NCBI GenBank assembly: GCA_038277395.1
Contig: CM076190.1
Span: 248,415,256-248,479,255 of the forward strand
DNA: 64,000 bases
Direction: 5' to 3'
Source of the DNA: Dryocosmus kuriphilus
Lineage: Eukaryota > Arthropoda > Insecta > Hymenoptera > Cynipidae
Part shown: positions 22,718-34,795 of the stretch, piece after piece
Position numbering within the stretch: the stretch's first letter is position 1
Layout of the letters: each line of letters begins with the position of its first letter
The notes under the pieces: model-generated
The model's input: only the letters and a program-made list of their open reading frames with translations
Told to the model about the DNA's origin: nothing
Databases searched by the model: none
Program-made: the position numbers and the translations under genes

Positions 22718-23905
22718 TACGAGGCACGTCCAGAAAGTAAGTGTACTCAATTCATGTAGGCTTAAAAAAATGTATTAAAACAAAAACGGAGTTGGTTACA
22801 CTTGTACACATGTAAGTTATTTTTCGACATAGTCACCATCCCTCTCGATGCAAGTGGTGAGCCGCGGGATCAGTTTTTTTATGCCTGCCTCGAAGAAGTC
22901 TCCCGCCAGCTCTTTCGCCGCCCACTTCTTTACCTTCCCCTTCACCTCCTCGTCCATTGAAAACTTGTTTCCACTCATGTGCTCATTCAGGGAAGTGAAG
23001 AGATGGAAATCTGAAGGGGCCAGGTCAGGGGATTACGGGGGGTGGTTCAAAACGTCCCATCCAAAAGAGTCCAGGAGTTACTTCGTGGCGTTCGTAAAGT
23101 TTGGCATTGTCATGCAGCAGGCAGACTCCCTTCGTCAGCATGCCCCTCCTTTTATTCTGAATCGCCCTTTTCAATTTTTTCAGCGTCTCACAGTATCTTG
23201 CCGCGTTCATGGTCTCCCTGTGAGGCAGATATTCAATCAAAATTATGCCTTTATGGTCCCAAAACACGGATGCCATGATTTTTTTGACTGAAATTGTGGT
23301 TTTGAATTTCTTGGCGGAGGGTGACAAGGTGTGGCGTCATTTTTGAGACTGCCTCTTAGTATCAGGCGTGTAGTGAGCAACCTAAGTTTCGTCCCCAGTA
23401 ACAATAGAGTAGAGAAAATCATCGCCTTCGTGTTCGTAGCGCTCCAAAAACTCTCTGGAGCTCTGCACTCAATTCAACTTGTGCTGTTCTGCCAGCTGTT
23501 TTGGGACCCACCTCGAAGACAATTTCCGATATCCGAGAGTTTCTGTGATTGTTTCGTGTAACAGGGATCTGAAGATTTGCGGAAACATCGCAGGAAGATC
23601 ATCTAACGTCAATCTGCGATCGTCACGGACCACAATCTCGATTTTTTCCACAAGTTCGTCAGTCACAATTGAAGGTCTTCCGCTCCTCTGATGTCATGCA
23701 TGGAAGTACGGCCATTTTTAAATTCGCGACACCACTTGTGCACACTCGTAAGATTCATAGCTCCATTACCGTAAGCAGTTTTCACCTCATTATAAATCTC
23801 AACTGGAGCTTTTCCCATCACAACGAGGTAGCGAATGACGGCGCGAATTTCGTACCTGGCGGGAGTGGGTGTGGCAAAAAATGTAATTCTTCATTTAACT
23901 AAAGA
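22718..23905 (-). mobile_element. mariner element, minus strand, one end visible
   Basis: The 3' end carries TACGAGGCACGTCCAGAAAG (22718-22737), a typical mariner terminal repeat with TA. The matching 5' repeat expected near 23950 is not seen, so that end is lost or heavily diverged. Inside is one decayed transposase. Confidence 0.8.
22817..23890 (-). pseudogene. mariner transposase, decayed
   Basis: Read from 23890 leftwards. N-terminal helix-turn-helix (YLVVMGKAPVEIYNEVK; VHKWCREFKNGR), then a frameshift near 23690, then GRPSIVTDELVEKIE. VTGDET carries the first catalytic Asp but is followed at once by TAG where mariners have Trp. After a second stop come KKIMASVFWDHKGIILIEYL and LLHDNAK with the second Asp. 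A further frameshift precedes SPDLAPSDFHLF (third Asp) and the C-terminus ending at 22817. Several independent lesions; inactive. Confidence 0.9.
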
Positions 23906-24353
23906 CTAAAAATTTCCTTTATAAATTATTATTGTTTGCAGAATAAAGGCAAAAGAAGTTTGATCAATAAACAACCGTTCTGAGCAAGTAAACGTGACAG
24001 CTTTCATTTTGAAGCTTCAATCCGCGTTTATATTATATTCGACGGTAACTAAATATCGATTAATAGTTGCTGAATAGGGAAAAGATAAACCTTGTCTAAA
24101 AATGAACGGCATCTGTGAAAATGGGAGGGGGAGACCTTTGACGAAAGTCAGAGTTTCTAGCCATTATTTTAAACGCTAATTTTCTTAGGTAACACGTAAA
24201 ACTAGAAAAGCTATCCTTTTCAAGTTCATATATTTTGAATATTTGACATGATTCGACATTGCGAGTTTATGAGTAATGTTGGAAGGTATTTATACATTAC
24301 AATCGCACTAGAATTACGTGCATATCGGAGCGGTTTTTTAAAAAATTATCTCT
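23906..24353. other. No gene recognised
   Basis: AT-rich spacer between the mariner and the next DINE-1-like element. Nothing identifiable. Confidence 0.5.
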
Positions 24354-25531
24354 ACATTCTCATCTCAATGAGAAGGTATTAGTCTTATGTGAGATATAAC
24401 TTTCGCGGATTTCATGGAATCTCGACATTTCATGACAACCTGAATCCAAAAAAACTGTTTTTACGACGGTGTCCGTCTGTCTGTCGTTGTCGTCGTTGTC
24501 GCTGTCGTCGGCGCCTTTTCCAAAGATAACTTTCGAAGGACTAATCGGATTCGATTTTTATTTTGCATACTTCTTCAAGTTGCACAAAGAAACGACGAGT
24601 TCGTCAACCAGCGTCTTTTGACCAGTGGTTATGGTTTTATCCATCAAAAACGGTTTTCACCGGATCAAGAATTCAATTGTCCGGCTAAACTATGCGAGAT
24701 ACAAAAAAAATATTGGAAAATAAAATTATTCGCCTTAAAAAAATCTAGAAATTATTTTTCAATTATTTTTCGATAAAATGCACGGTTTTTTTGTTGTAAT
24801 CGAGAAAACGTTATTAAAAATAAAGTATTTCAAATTTCCTGCCAAACTATGGAAGATACGAAAAAATTATAATAAATAAAGTTATTCAACTCTAATAGGT
24901 CTAAAAATTTGCTCTCTATCATTTTTTTGAACAAAAGCGTAGTTTCTGAGTTATTCGTGAAATATATTATGAAATATAAGGAAAAACAATTTTCAGCAAA
25001 ACTATGCAAGATATGAGAAAATATTATCAAGCAGAATTGTGCACCTTGGAAAGAGCTACAAAATATATTTATAAGACTCATCATTTTACTTTTAGCGATC
25101 GAAATCCTGCATTGTGAATATTTGGAAAATCACAAAAAAAAATTGACCAATCTACTTTGGAAAAAATGTAGGTGTCGAGCGCGAGGCGAGAGTGTCATAA
25201 TGAGAATGTATTCCTTAAGGTCGATAGAGCATTAAGTAAAAAAATTTCTTTTGTAATCTTTTATAAAATTCAAACTTAATAATTTCATTAAAAGCATGTC
25301 GGTGATTTGAAAGATTAAGACCAAAATTACAAAAGTTTTCTGATTGATGCTTTTTACAGATTAATAGTTTGATTTTTAACTTAAAGGTTTATACGATCCA
25401 TAAACACGGAGCGCGTAGCGCGAGGCACATAACCTTTCGAGCGCGAAGCGGGAGTGCTAACAGACGCGCGCCCCAGGCGCGCTCACATTTCGCGCGAAGC
25501 GCGTGATGAGAATGTGCTTGCGAGGCGGGAA
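24354..25531 (+). mobile_element. DINE-1-like Helentron-derived element, copy C
   Basis: Begins ACATTCTCATC (24354) and ends GATGAGAATGTGCTTGCGAG (25505-25524) plus a GC-rich tail, giving subterminal inverted repeats. Contains the GACTTTCGCGGATTTCAT-like block, a TGTC/GTCG microsatellite (24475-24510), several diverged copies of a ~120-base 'ACTATGxxAGATACGAAAAA' module, and a GCGCGAAGCG palindromic section. Non-coding. The structure (inverted subterminal repeats, microsatellite, internal tandem modules, insertion next to T) is that described for DINE-1/HINE elements. Confidence 0.75.
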
Positions 25532-26439
25532 AATTTTTTTCTATAATAAAACAATTTTTCCATGAGAAATTCATTTCCTAACCCCTAAGTATCAACTTGA
25601 AGTAATATTAGTTAAAACTAATTCTTAATTTCTTAATTTTTGAACAGCAAAACGCTTATTCGACACTTTGATCATCATGTTCGATCCGCTGTTTTGAATT
25701 TCGTGATTTTAGCGTCGCATTTATATTGAACAACATCAAAAACCCCCAGCCCCCAGGTACCAATTTTTAGTAACATTAATCAAAATTTCACACTTTTTGT
25801 CGCCATATTCGCCCCACAATTCTGGCGTTTGTAATTTTGACTTGAGGTTATAGTTATATTATAATATTATACTCACCAATAGAATTAAGGACAACTACCA
25901 TGGGGAAGACAAGACTATAAACAATCCACACTTTTGCCAAATAGAGGTAAAACTGATTGATTTTTTAATGACAATTTTGGTTAATAGTGTAACTAGTGAA
26001 TGTCCTAGTGCAACTTATTATACTATAGTTGCTGTCTCATGAATTACGGAGGAGCGAGATTTAGATAGAAGCTTAATGACGGACGGAGTTTATCATAAAC
26101 GCATTACTTTTTCTAAGGCACATATCGAAGTTGTGGATTATTACAAAGTTTGCGTCTTTATACAAATAAAACTGTGTCGACATAAAATGTTATAAGATTT
26201 TAATCTAGCGCTACGTCTTTCCTTCAGTTTACATTTCATTACATAGCGAATGATCTACACTGATAAGGTTAACATAATTCGTTTAGTTTAAAATTCTTTT
26301 TTATATACGTGAATTTGATTTTCAAATTATACATTATGTCATGATCTTAATTTTCAGTATTTAATATTTTATTTATAAAAATTTCAATGGATTCCAGAAG
26401 AAGTGTGACTTTTATTCAAAATTATATAATTTTGTCTCG
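25532..26439. other. No gene recognised
   Basis: AT-rich. At 26238-26262 TACATAGCGAATGA resembles 21051-21066 in the composite repeat, so a fragment of that repeat may be present, but the match is short. Confidence 0.4.
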
Positions 26440-26509
26440 AAGTTACTCAAACTGAGCATAAAATTAATCTGTTCCGAGTAAACCTAATTCTGAAATTAAC
26501 TTGTTCTAA
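26440..26509 (+). repeat. 33-base array, left half
   Basis: Two diverged units of the array that resumes at 28053, interrupted by the 26510-28052 element. Confidence 0.5.
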
Positions 26510-28052
26510 CCCGTGTAGAAAATGCCCCACTTGGCCCCACTATAACAAGGGTGCTAGGCAGGGGCTAGTCGGTGTTTTTTGTGTTTAAAAATCCTAACCG
26601 GGGGCTGATCGGGGGCAGGTCGGGCTATTTAAAAAGAATTAATTCCGCGTACGCTTCTATTTTCTGTCAACATTTCTAGGCGGGTTCTAGTCGGGAACTG
26701 GTCGTGGCTAGTTGGTGTCTTTTTGTTCAGAAATCCTAGTCGGGGCTGATCGGGGACAATTCGGGCTATTTAAAAATAACTAATTCCGTACGCGGCTATT
26801 TTCTGTCAACATTCCTAGGCGGGTTCTAGTCGGGCACTGGTCGGCGACTTGACTTAAATTTTAGCTCCATTTTTCACTTAAAAAAAGAGTAATTTCGATT
26901 TTAAAATTGTAATAGTTTCAGAAATGAAGCTGGCTTGTTGTGAAGTTAGATTCTTTTATATTTCAGAAAATACAATATTGGACCATATATCCAAGTTTGC
27001 ATTGAAAATTCGAATTAAGGACTGTCAGCTCGTGTGAAATCATTAAAATAAGAAGCTGAATTTCTTTTATATTGGATTTTATTACACGAGAAATCATTAG
27101 GTCATTTTAATAATGTGCAGTAACGTATACAAAAATGTAAAACAGAAGTTTGTTTTAACATATTATTATTCATAAAAGCAGATCATTCAATATATTTTTT
27201 TAGTTCAGTGGAGCATGCCAGCGACAAAATATCTTTCTGTACCATTCTGTTTTACAAATGACATTCTTACCAACTTATTCTTAATTGTAATTACTTGTTG
27301 AGTTACAATTATTTTTGATGTTTTACTTTTCAGTTCCTACATTTGCAATTTACTTGAATCCATCTGGTCAGGGTTCAAGGGGATTGCAGGGGAGAAGTAC
27401 CAGGAAGCTCCGCTAGATGGCAAATAGACTGGGCTTCCGCAAGCAAGGAGAAACGCCGGGTCTCTAAAGGCGGCATGTTTCCCTGAGTAGGCACTTACTT
27501 CAAGCTTCAGTTCAGGGAGTGTTACTCCTTTTCATTGGTTGGTGAAAGGGTTGGATATAGGCGTTCCCCTATATTCCGCGTCCGAATCCTACTAGGAAAA
27601 TTTTTTTTGTGTAAAAGTCCAAAACACGGACATGACCGGAAAGAATCCGGATTGATTCAATTCCGGCAGACCGTTCAAAAAATGGAAATGGCCGGATACA
27701 ATTCAAATTACTCGAATCCGGTAGACCGTACAACTCATCCTTAATTACGTATATATGTATAATTATATACATATATAGCTGATAAATTCTGCTTTTGGAC
27801 CAGTTTCTTCGGGGCAGCTGTTTGAGCCGTACTAGCGCCCGACTAGACCCCGACAAGTATATGCCGGGTTACCGGCCTAGCGCCTAACTAGACCCCGACT
27901 AGGGTAAGTCGAATCAACTGACTAGTTCCCGACTAAACCACCGTGACGTTACTGGCCGTGGGCTGTACCAGTTGTCCCGACTAGCTCCTGACTTTAAGTG
28001 GGGCCAACTGGTCGGTAACCAGACTAGCTCCCCATTTCAATTTCTACACGGG
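26510..28052. mobile_element. Non-autonomous inverted-repeat element, CCCGTGTAGAAA ends
   Basis: Both ends read CCCGTGTAGAAA inwards (26510-26521; complement at 28041-28052), and both then carry GGCCCCAC and clusters of CTAGTCGGG or its complement CCCGACTAG. The left arm contains a ~144-base tandem duplication (26585 and 26729). The centre (26870-27790) has no coding. It sits inside a 33-base satellite-like array, which makes the borders clear. No convincing target duplication longer than AA. Family unknown. Confidence 0.65.
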
Positions 28053-28225
28053 AAGTCAACCCAAGCCTGAAATCAACATGCTTTGAATCAATCAGAGCCC
28101 GAAACTAACGCACTCTAAGAAAACCAGAGCCTAACGTTCGCATGCTTCAAATCAATCCGATTTAATAAACCAGAGGGCGCAATTGTCCTGTTCCAAATAA
28201 ACCCGAGCCCGACATTAACCTCCTA
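28053..28225 (+). repeat. 33-base array, right half
   Basis: About five diverged units of the form CAGAGCCCGAAACTAACGCA...AAAC, 32-46 bases apart. Related array on the opposite strand at 10300-10510. Confidence 0.6.
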
Positions 28226-28379
28226 ATTTCAAGTTTCGAAAAAGTTTCATGTGTTATTTTTTTATAAGACTTTGTTTAAAGAAATATTTCAAAATGGAGA
28301 AATCATCAAAACCTGCACCCTCAATTTGAATAAGTAAAATTTGACTAATTAAATTAATCAAGCATATACTTTCACTTAA

Positions 28380-28611
28380 CCCTCATGCGGGCGCGTTGGC
28401 GGTAATCCACTGCCCTCCTCATAAAAACATGATTAACTACAACCTACGGATGTCCAGAGGCGCAGGACGGATCTGTATTCTCTAGTTACAGTATATTACG
28501 CTAGATAGTCATGATTTGATTTTGGGCGAAAAACACGTGAAAGCATAGGCGGCGGTAGATTACCGCTACGCGCTCACCTACGCCATGTAAGGGGACGCGC
28601 CCTGATGAAGG
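28380..28611. mobile_element. TTAA-flanked MITE, piggyBac type
   Basis: 232 bases with ends CCCTCATGCGGGCGCGT and ACGCGCCCTGATGAAGG (inverted, about 14 of 17 match), directly flanked by TTAA (28376-28379, 28612-28615). A second inner inverted pair, GGCGGTAATC / GATTACCGC, lies further in. No coding. TTAA duplication and terminal CCY are piggyBac-superfamily hallmarks. Confidence 0.85.
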
Positions 28612-28984
28612 TTAAATATCAGAGATTTCAACTGACAAAAGGGTCATTTTGACAGATGAGTCAGTAAATATTACAGACCGAATTAATCAGCCACGTGAAA
28701 TAATGGACTATTTTACGCAATTTTTACTGACTTCAGGTTCCTTGGATTTGAATTGATTCAATGAGTCAAAACCGAATGCTAAAGTTAAAGTAGGAGAATT
28801 TTTGTTTCACTTTGTAGAGAAATATTTTTTAAGGGTAATGATTCTAATCAATTAGATCCCCTGGTTACAATTTCTGTTATTATGTATTTTTTTTAGATGG
28901 ATGTTAATATCAAGAGATCTGTTATCTGAGAAGTTATCATGTGTCGATATGCGTATCGTCTCATATAGGACCAGACAGTTGACC
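28612..28984. other. No gene recognised
   Basis: AT-rich spacer before composite repeat copy B. Confidence 0.5.
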
Positions 28985-29091
28985 GATCAATTAAATCCAA
29001 TAATTAGAAACTCAGTCCATCATTAGCAGTATTATTCTCTTGAACTCTCATAGTTGCATTATCAATGCTTTTTTACATTCTCATGTCAGTG

Positions 29092-32000
29092 CAGTGGCGG
29101 ACTAAGCCTGTCAGAGGCCAGGGGCGACAAAACTAAATGAGGCCCCTGGTCTTAGAAGTTGATGTATCTTGAGAGTAGGTACCTACATTTTCTAAAAAAT
29201 AAATATTATTGATGTAAAAATTTGAGTATTTATAATGTGTTTCTACGCTAGGATCTAACCAATAATTGTAATTTACTTACATACATATAGCATATAGATA
29301 TGGGTGAGGAAGTTAGAATACGAATCAGCAACAACAAATATATAGTTTTTAATTGCTCTAAGTAGCTATTTAACATATTTTCCTGCCTTCATTTTACTGA
29401 AATCCTCAATAACTTCAGTAAAATCTACATACTTACTTTGAAACTTTTGTTTCATTTGAAAGCATGGAAAGATTGACAAGTCGCTCTTGATTCATCGTAG
29501 ATCGAAGATAATTTTTTATTAGTTTAAGTTTGGAAAAACTTCTCCCACATGATGCAACTCAGATGCAAATGGTCAAGCGTTGTTAAAGTATAAGTGGTCT
29601 ATAGGTTAATGATTCGCTGAAGTTCCATTTTATCATAAACTGAAGGGTTTCGTGGGCTATCCATCTCTCAGCAACGTCTACACTCGTATTGGTGCGGCAA
29701 GTAGATGCCTGCGATTTATTTTTATTCCTTGCAGCACCTGCTCCTTATCAAACTCATCGTAAATTTTTACCAGATTGTCCAATGCTACAGCCAGAGTGTC
29801 ATCCGAAGCTTCTAGCATAAACTTTGTTTCGGCAATTTGGATAACTTTGTTGATTTCTTTCATGGCCATGTATCGTTGCGAAAATTCTTATATAAATCGG
29901 TCTATGCATTCAAGCATTGATCGACGTCCTTCAGCATCACGAGCGCGTTCGCCCGGAATTGTTTTTTACCCTTCTTTTTCCTCGTCCCTCGATGTTAATG
30001 TCCATATCATTGCATTTTTTAGTGCCAAAAGTAACAACATTGTCTATAAACGTGGTTCGTTCGGTCATTTAATACTCATTCAGGCCTTTTAGTTGGGTGA
30101 GCTATATAGCTGGCAGAAGCAAGCTTGCTGCTGATCTGGTATCAAGGTTTGCTTTTGATGGATCTTGCATATTTTCCAAAGTACTCACAATTGTTCTTAC
30201 ATTTTCTTTTAAGATTGTTACTGAATCGCAATGAGCGCTTTAGAGAGTATCAGATAAATGTTTTAAACTTGCTCCTTATTCTCCTTACGTAATTCCCATC
30301 TCTGTGTCGATGACGGGAAGTATGAATGTAATTTCTCTAGAGATCCAAAATATGTGACGTTGGAAGGAACGCATGTGAATGCATGGACTGTTCAAAGATT
30401 CAAGGAATGGTTGACACAGGGACCTGAACAGAGCTTTTGGATTGACTTCTCGGATTTTTGGTTGCAATCTTCTACGTATACATGACATTGATGTGGCGTT
30501 GTCATAACCTTGAGCACTGCACAACGCAATATTAATCCCATCTTTTTCCAGTTTCTGCTGAATGTCTTTTGACATATCCTCTGCAGTTTTCCCAAACACA
30601 AAAAAAGACCTAAGAGAGATTTTCGAACTTCCACAATGTCGTCTTCTATACATGAACCGTGTATCTAATGATTTGCCTCATTTGGTCTGTTTTACTTTCA
30701 TCGGCAGTGCTGTCAAACATAACTCAGTAATACTTAGCCCTTTTTATATCTGCAATAATTTTTTGCTTTACGTGTTCACCCAAACAAAAAGTAAATTCAT
30801 TTTGTATACTTTGTGACAAGTAAAAAGGTACTGTCTTTGACCAGCCAGCAGACTCTTCATGTTTTATGCAATGCTTTTTCAACAATGGATCATATTTCAC
30901 TATCAGTTGCACCAATTCTAAGAATTTCCCCTGTCTTCTAAAGTAACGTCTTCACGATGATCGCGAAAAGCAAGATTTTGCTTGGCTAAAAATAGTATTA
31001 TATCAAAAAAAAGATGTAAAATGTTTCTGCATTTCTTGGTTTCATCGTTAATAATTTTCAGATTATCTTTATAAATGGTTTTGTTAAGTTTTAAGCCCAT
31101 AGTCAATGTTTTCCATTTTTGTTAATTTGATAGATATTCAGGCGATTAGTCATAAGCTGTGATACCCTCGGATTCAATTTCCACCACTGACAGAAGCCAG
31201 AAATCAATTTAATAATGTTACTTCCACTCTCAGATGTAAATAATTGGCAGCAATAAAAATACAGTTTCCTTGTTGATGGTGAGTAGAGCATCCATTTTCT
31301 TAAATATCTAGTCTCGTTTAAATGTGAGTAAAACCACGACGAAGTTAAACAACGATGTTTTCCCTTAGTATGTTCAATTGCTCTTTCTATAGATTTAAAA
31401 AGTCCCTCCATATTTTGATATATTTTACTACCCTTTTCGATAATCGAAATTCTGATATGCTCTGGAACAGGTATTGGCTAATATGTAGTATCAATGGAGG
31501 AAGAAAAACTAATTTAGAGTCATTAGACATGTTTTTTCTCTGTAATTTTCTCATCATCACTAGTTTTATCATCTTGTTTTTCAATGCCACTTACATCGAG
31601 ATCTTCATTAAAATTACATGCAGCAAACTTATAACCTAAGTTTTTAGTCTCAACAACGATTATTTGTACACTGGAGCCAGATTCAACTGTTTGGCCATCT
31701 TTCTTTCCTTTACGGTCGGAAAGGTGTTTGGATAAAGACCTACAGTTGGTAAAACAGTAAGGTACCTTTTTAAGTCCAAAAAGCTGCTCTAGTTGGATTT
31801 TTTGATTATTCATAAAATCAATTATACCTATAACCATAACTTCTTGCAAAGGACCGAGGAGAGTAGCGAAATTTACAAAGTGTGAAATAAATGAAACTGA
31901 AACCGAGTTTACTGTATGGCATAGTAATGAAGAGGCCTATATAGTCAGCAGTTGGTGGATATCGGCTGAATAGATGTTATAAAGATAGATAGAAGTCGAA

Positions 32001-32273
32001 GTAGTTTTTATTTCTTACCCATAGGTACAAAATTAAAAATGCATAAATTAAATTGTATTCCATTTTAATTTAAAAATTGTAAATCATCGGTATAAGCTGT
32101 TTTATGTTTGTATTTACGGGGCTTCTAACTTCAAACTGCCTTTTACTTACTTACACAACATATTTTTTAGCCTTACTTGGGATTTGATTAAAAGAACTTC
32201 TCGACATTTAGAGGCCCCCCAGGAACAGAGACCCGGGCTGGGTCGCCCCTCCGCCCCCCTTAGTTCGCCACTG
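29092..32273 (-). mobile_element. hAT element with 8-base target duplication
   Basis: Ends CAGTGGCGGACTAAG (29092) and, inverted, CAGTGGCGAACTAAG (32259-32273), both followed by GGGGCGAC-type sequence. Flanks TGTCAGTG (29084-29091) and TGCCAATG (32274-32281) match at 6 of 8 positions, the hAT duplication length. The interior codes on the minus strand for a hAT transposase of the TTF/DUF4371 kind. 3.18 kb. Confidence 0.9.
29400..31849 (-). pseudogene. hAT transposase (TTF/DUF4371 type), decayed
   Basis: Order on the minus strand: N-terminal region from 31849; a TTF-type zinc-finger stretch at about 31350-31180 (RKWMLYSPSTRKLYFYCCQLF); HREDVTLEDRGNS near 30930; a catalytic-region block GKTAEDMSKDIQQKLEKDGI followed by ALCSAQGYDNATSMS (about 30610-30480); and near 29550-29470 the C-terminal dimerisation motif SFSKLKLIKNYLRSTMNQER. 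hAT family knowledge says the Ser-Phe-Ser-Lys-Leu block is essential for dimer formation. More than ten stops or frame changes. Full-length but inactive. Confidence 0.88.
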
Positions 32274-33299
32274 TGCCAATGAGAAGGTACTGGTTTTATT
32301 TAAAAACTGACTTTCGCGGATTTTATGAAATCTCGAAGTTTTGAGACACCCCGAATCCAAGAGAACATGTTTTAAGTTGGTGTCTCTCTGCCATTGCTGC
32401 CATTGTTGTTTGTTAGCACGATGATATTTGAAAACTTACCGGATTGGATTCTGATATGGCACACTTTTTTGAGGCGTCAAAAAAGAACGAGTGGGTTAAC
32501 CAGTAGCTTTTGACCAACGGTTTTAGCTTTATCCATCATCAATACATTCCAAAAACCGAAATTCAAATTTCCCGTCAAACTATGCGAGATACGAGAAAAA
32601 TTATATTAAACAAGGTTGTTGATTTCAAAAACATCAACAAATTTGTTTTCTAGCATTTTCTTGCAAAGAGGCATAGGCAACGTTTTTGAGTTATTCGTCA
32701 AATATATTATTAAATATAAAGAAATCCACTTTTCACTAAAAGTATGCGAGATACGAGGAAATATTAGAGGCAGAATTTTACATGTTGGAAAGAGCTAAAA
32801 TTTGCTAAAGACCATTTTTTGATTCAATTCGTAGTTTTTTGATGAAACATATAAAACTGTTTTTAATCAAGAAAAAAATTATTAAAAAGTTACTAAAAGG
32901 TTATTAAAAGTTACTGAAAAATCTACCAGCTACGTCGGCGAATTATTATCATGTTCCTCGCGCTTACCACACGATTAAAGTATATTCAAAGCGTAAATAT
33001 TTTGGTTTTTTACATAGATTGTCTAAAAGATAAAATTCTTTAATCCTCATCAGAGAAGGTATTAGATTTGTGTACACTGTTAGAAATGTTTGCAGTTTTA
33101 GTATACACGGGGATATTAAATTTCCTATATATTTACTAAATTCATTATTCCTTGTAGTTTTAGTATACTCTTACACAATAAATTTCTTTTATGAAGTTGT
33201 ACGTATACTAAATTTATTAAGCGTACACTACATTTCTTTTGCGTATATGAATTTCATGGTTTCTGTATACTAAAATTCATATACGTGTATCCTATATTC

Positions 33300-33915
33300 A
33301 GCCGCGCAAGCGCATTTCGATTTGCGCGGGAGGTGCAACGGGGAGGTACGCATGCCCATGCGATTTGTGGTTAAGCTCGACTAGTTTGAAAAGCGGTGAT
33401 TATGAAGTCTTCTATTTAAAGGGGGTACGTTAAATTTATTGACGTTAATTTAGCTGTTGTCTGGACGTCATTCTGTATAGAGGAATGAATCCTCACAATA
33501 TAAAGAGTGAAATACGGTGTCATTATTTGTTTTGCAAATTTTCGGTTTTGAGGTTACCTGTGTTAGTTGGCTTGAACAATATATAAAAAGTGGTAGAATG
33601 TCTTTCATTTCCTCGAAATATGATATTAAAATTGTATACTGTTTATCTTGTTTTGATATTGCTCGAAACTAGTTCAAAAAAAGAGTATAGAAAAAACATT
33701 TGAAAAACTGCTTTGCTTTTCAAGTCAAAGAATTCTTTTAGACTCACAATTACTGTGATGTTTACCTTTAAAAAAATTAAAATGATAATATTAATTGCTG
33801 CAGGTTCGACAAGTTTCTTTTCTGCCAATATTGCAGGCACCAAGCAATGGATTTAAAAATGCATTCATTTAATTAGGAGACGTTGTTGCCATAGGTGTTG
33901 GCCCCCTTCAGTCGA
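33300..33915. other. No gene recognised
   Basis: Interior of the GTATAC element before the LINE. GC-richer at 33301-33370. A 66-codon minus frame (33643-33843) has no recognisable features. Confidence 0.4.
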
Positions 33916-34795
33916 TTACAATTCGCTAACCCTTAAACCTATTTCCATGGCTTTTGTGATCAAGATTTCCGCATTTTTAGCTACAGTTTCCTTATCATCC
34001 CCGAGTAAGTTGAGATCATCCGCATATCCCAGAATTTGTATTATCCCATTGAGGGTAGCATCGGACGGATTCGTTTGTACTTGTCTGACCACGTACTCTA
34101 AAACTAAGTTGAAAAGGAAGCATGAAAGCTCATCGCCCTGTTTCAGATCATCGCGGATCAAAAACTCTTCAGATAAACCTCCGTTTACGCGTATCCTACC
34201 CCTACTGCCGCTTAAGCAAACTTCGATAAGTCTAACCAATTTCCTTGGTACACCCAAGAACTTAAGAATCCAGTACATTCGTGTGCGTATAATAGAGTCG
34301 TAAGCTGTTTTGAAGTCGATAAATAGCTTATTTATTGCTTCATTAAATTCCCATTTCTTTTCTATCAGTTGTCTAATTGTAAACATTTGATCGCTCGTAG
34401 ACTGGTTTCGGCAGAATACATACTGGTAATCCCCAATGATTTCCTAAGAAAAAGGCGCTAATCTAATTAAGATTAAATTGGTCAGGATCTTTTGCACGAA
34501 GGCATAAGTGAAATTCCCCGGTAATTGTTACAGTTCGTTTTATCGCCTTTTTAAATAATGGGTTTAATAATAGAGGTATTTCAGTCCTCCGGTATGCTTT
34601 CTGTTCTTAAAATTGTGCGTATTAATTTACAAATTTGGCTTGTGAGGCAAGAGTCCCCATTTTTTATCAGTTCTGGCGGTAGATCGTCAATGCCCGCGGC
34701 TTTGTTATTTTGCAACTTCTTTATGGCCATTTCTATTTCTTTATCAGTAGGCTCATCAATTAGTAGATCAGCAGTGTGGACAGTTTTTCCGCCGG
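33916..34795 (-). pseudogene. LINE reverse transcriptase (5' part displaced)
   Basis: Minus strand. 34790-34581 reads DEPTDKEIEMAIKKLQNNKA then AGIDDLPPELIKNG (RT start). After stops, 34386-33916 is open: KLFIDFKTAYDSIIRT (first Asp), GGLSEEFLIRDDLKQGDELS, and ILGYADDLNLLGDD (catalytic Asp pair), then the thumb start. Target-primed retrotransposons use this enzyme to copy RNA at a nick. Clade not assigned. The upstream part is at 36614-36925, separated by an inserted R1-like copy. The 3' half after the palm domain is missing. Confidence 0.85.
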
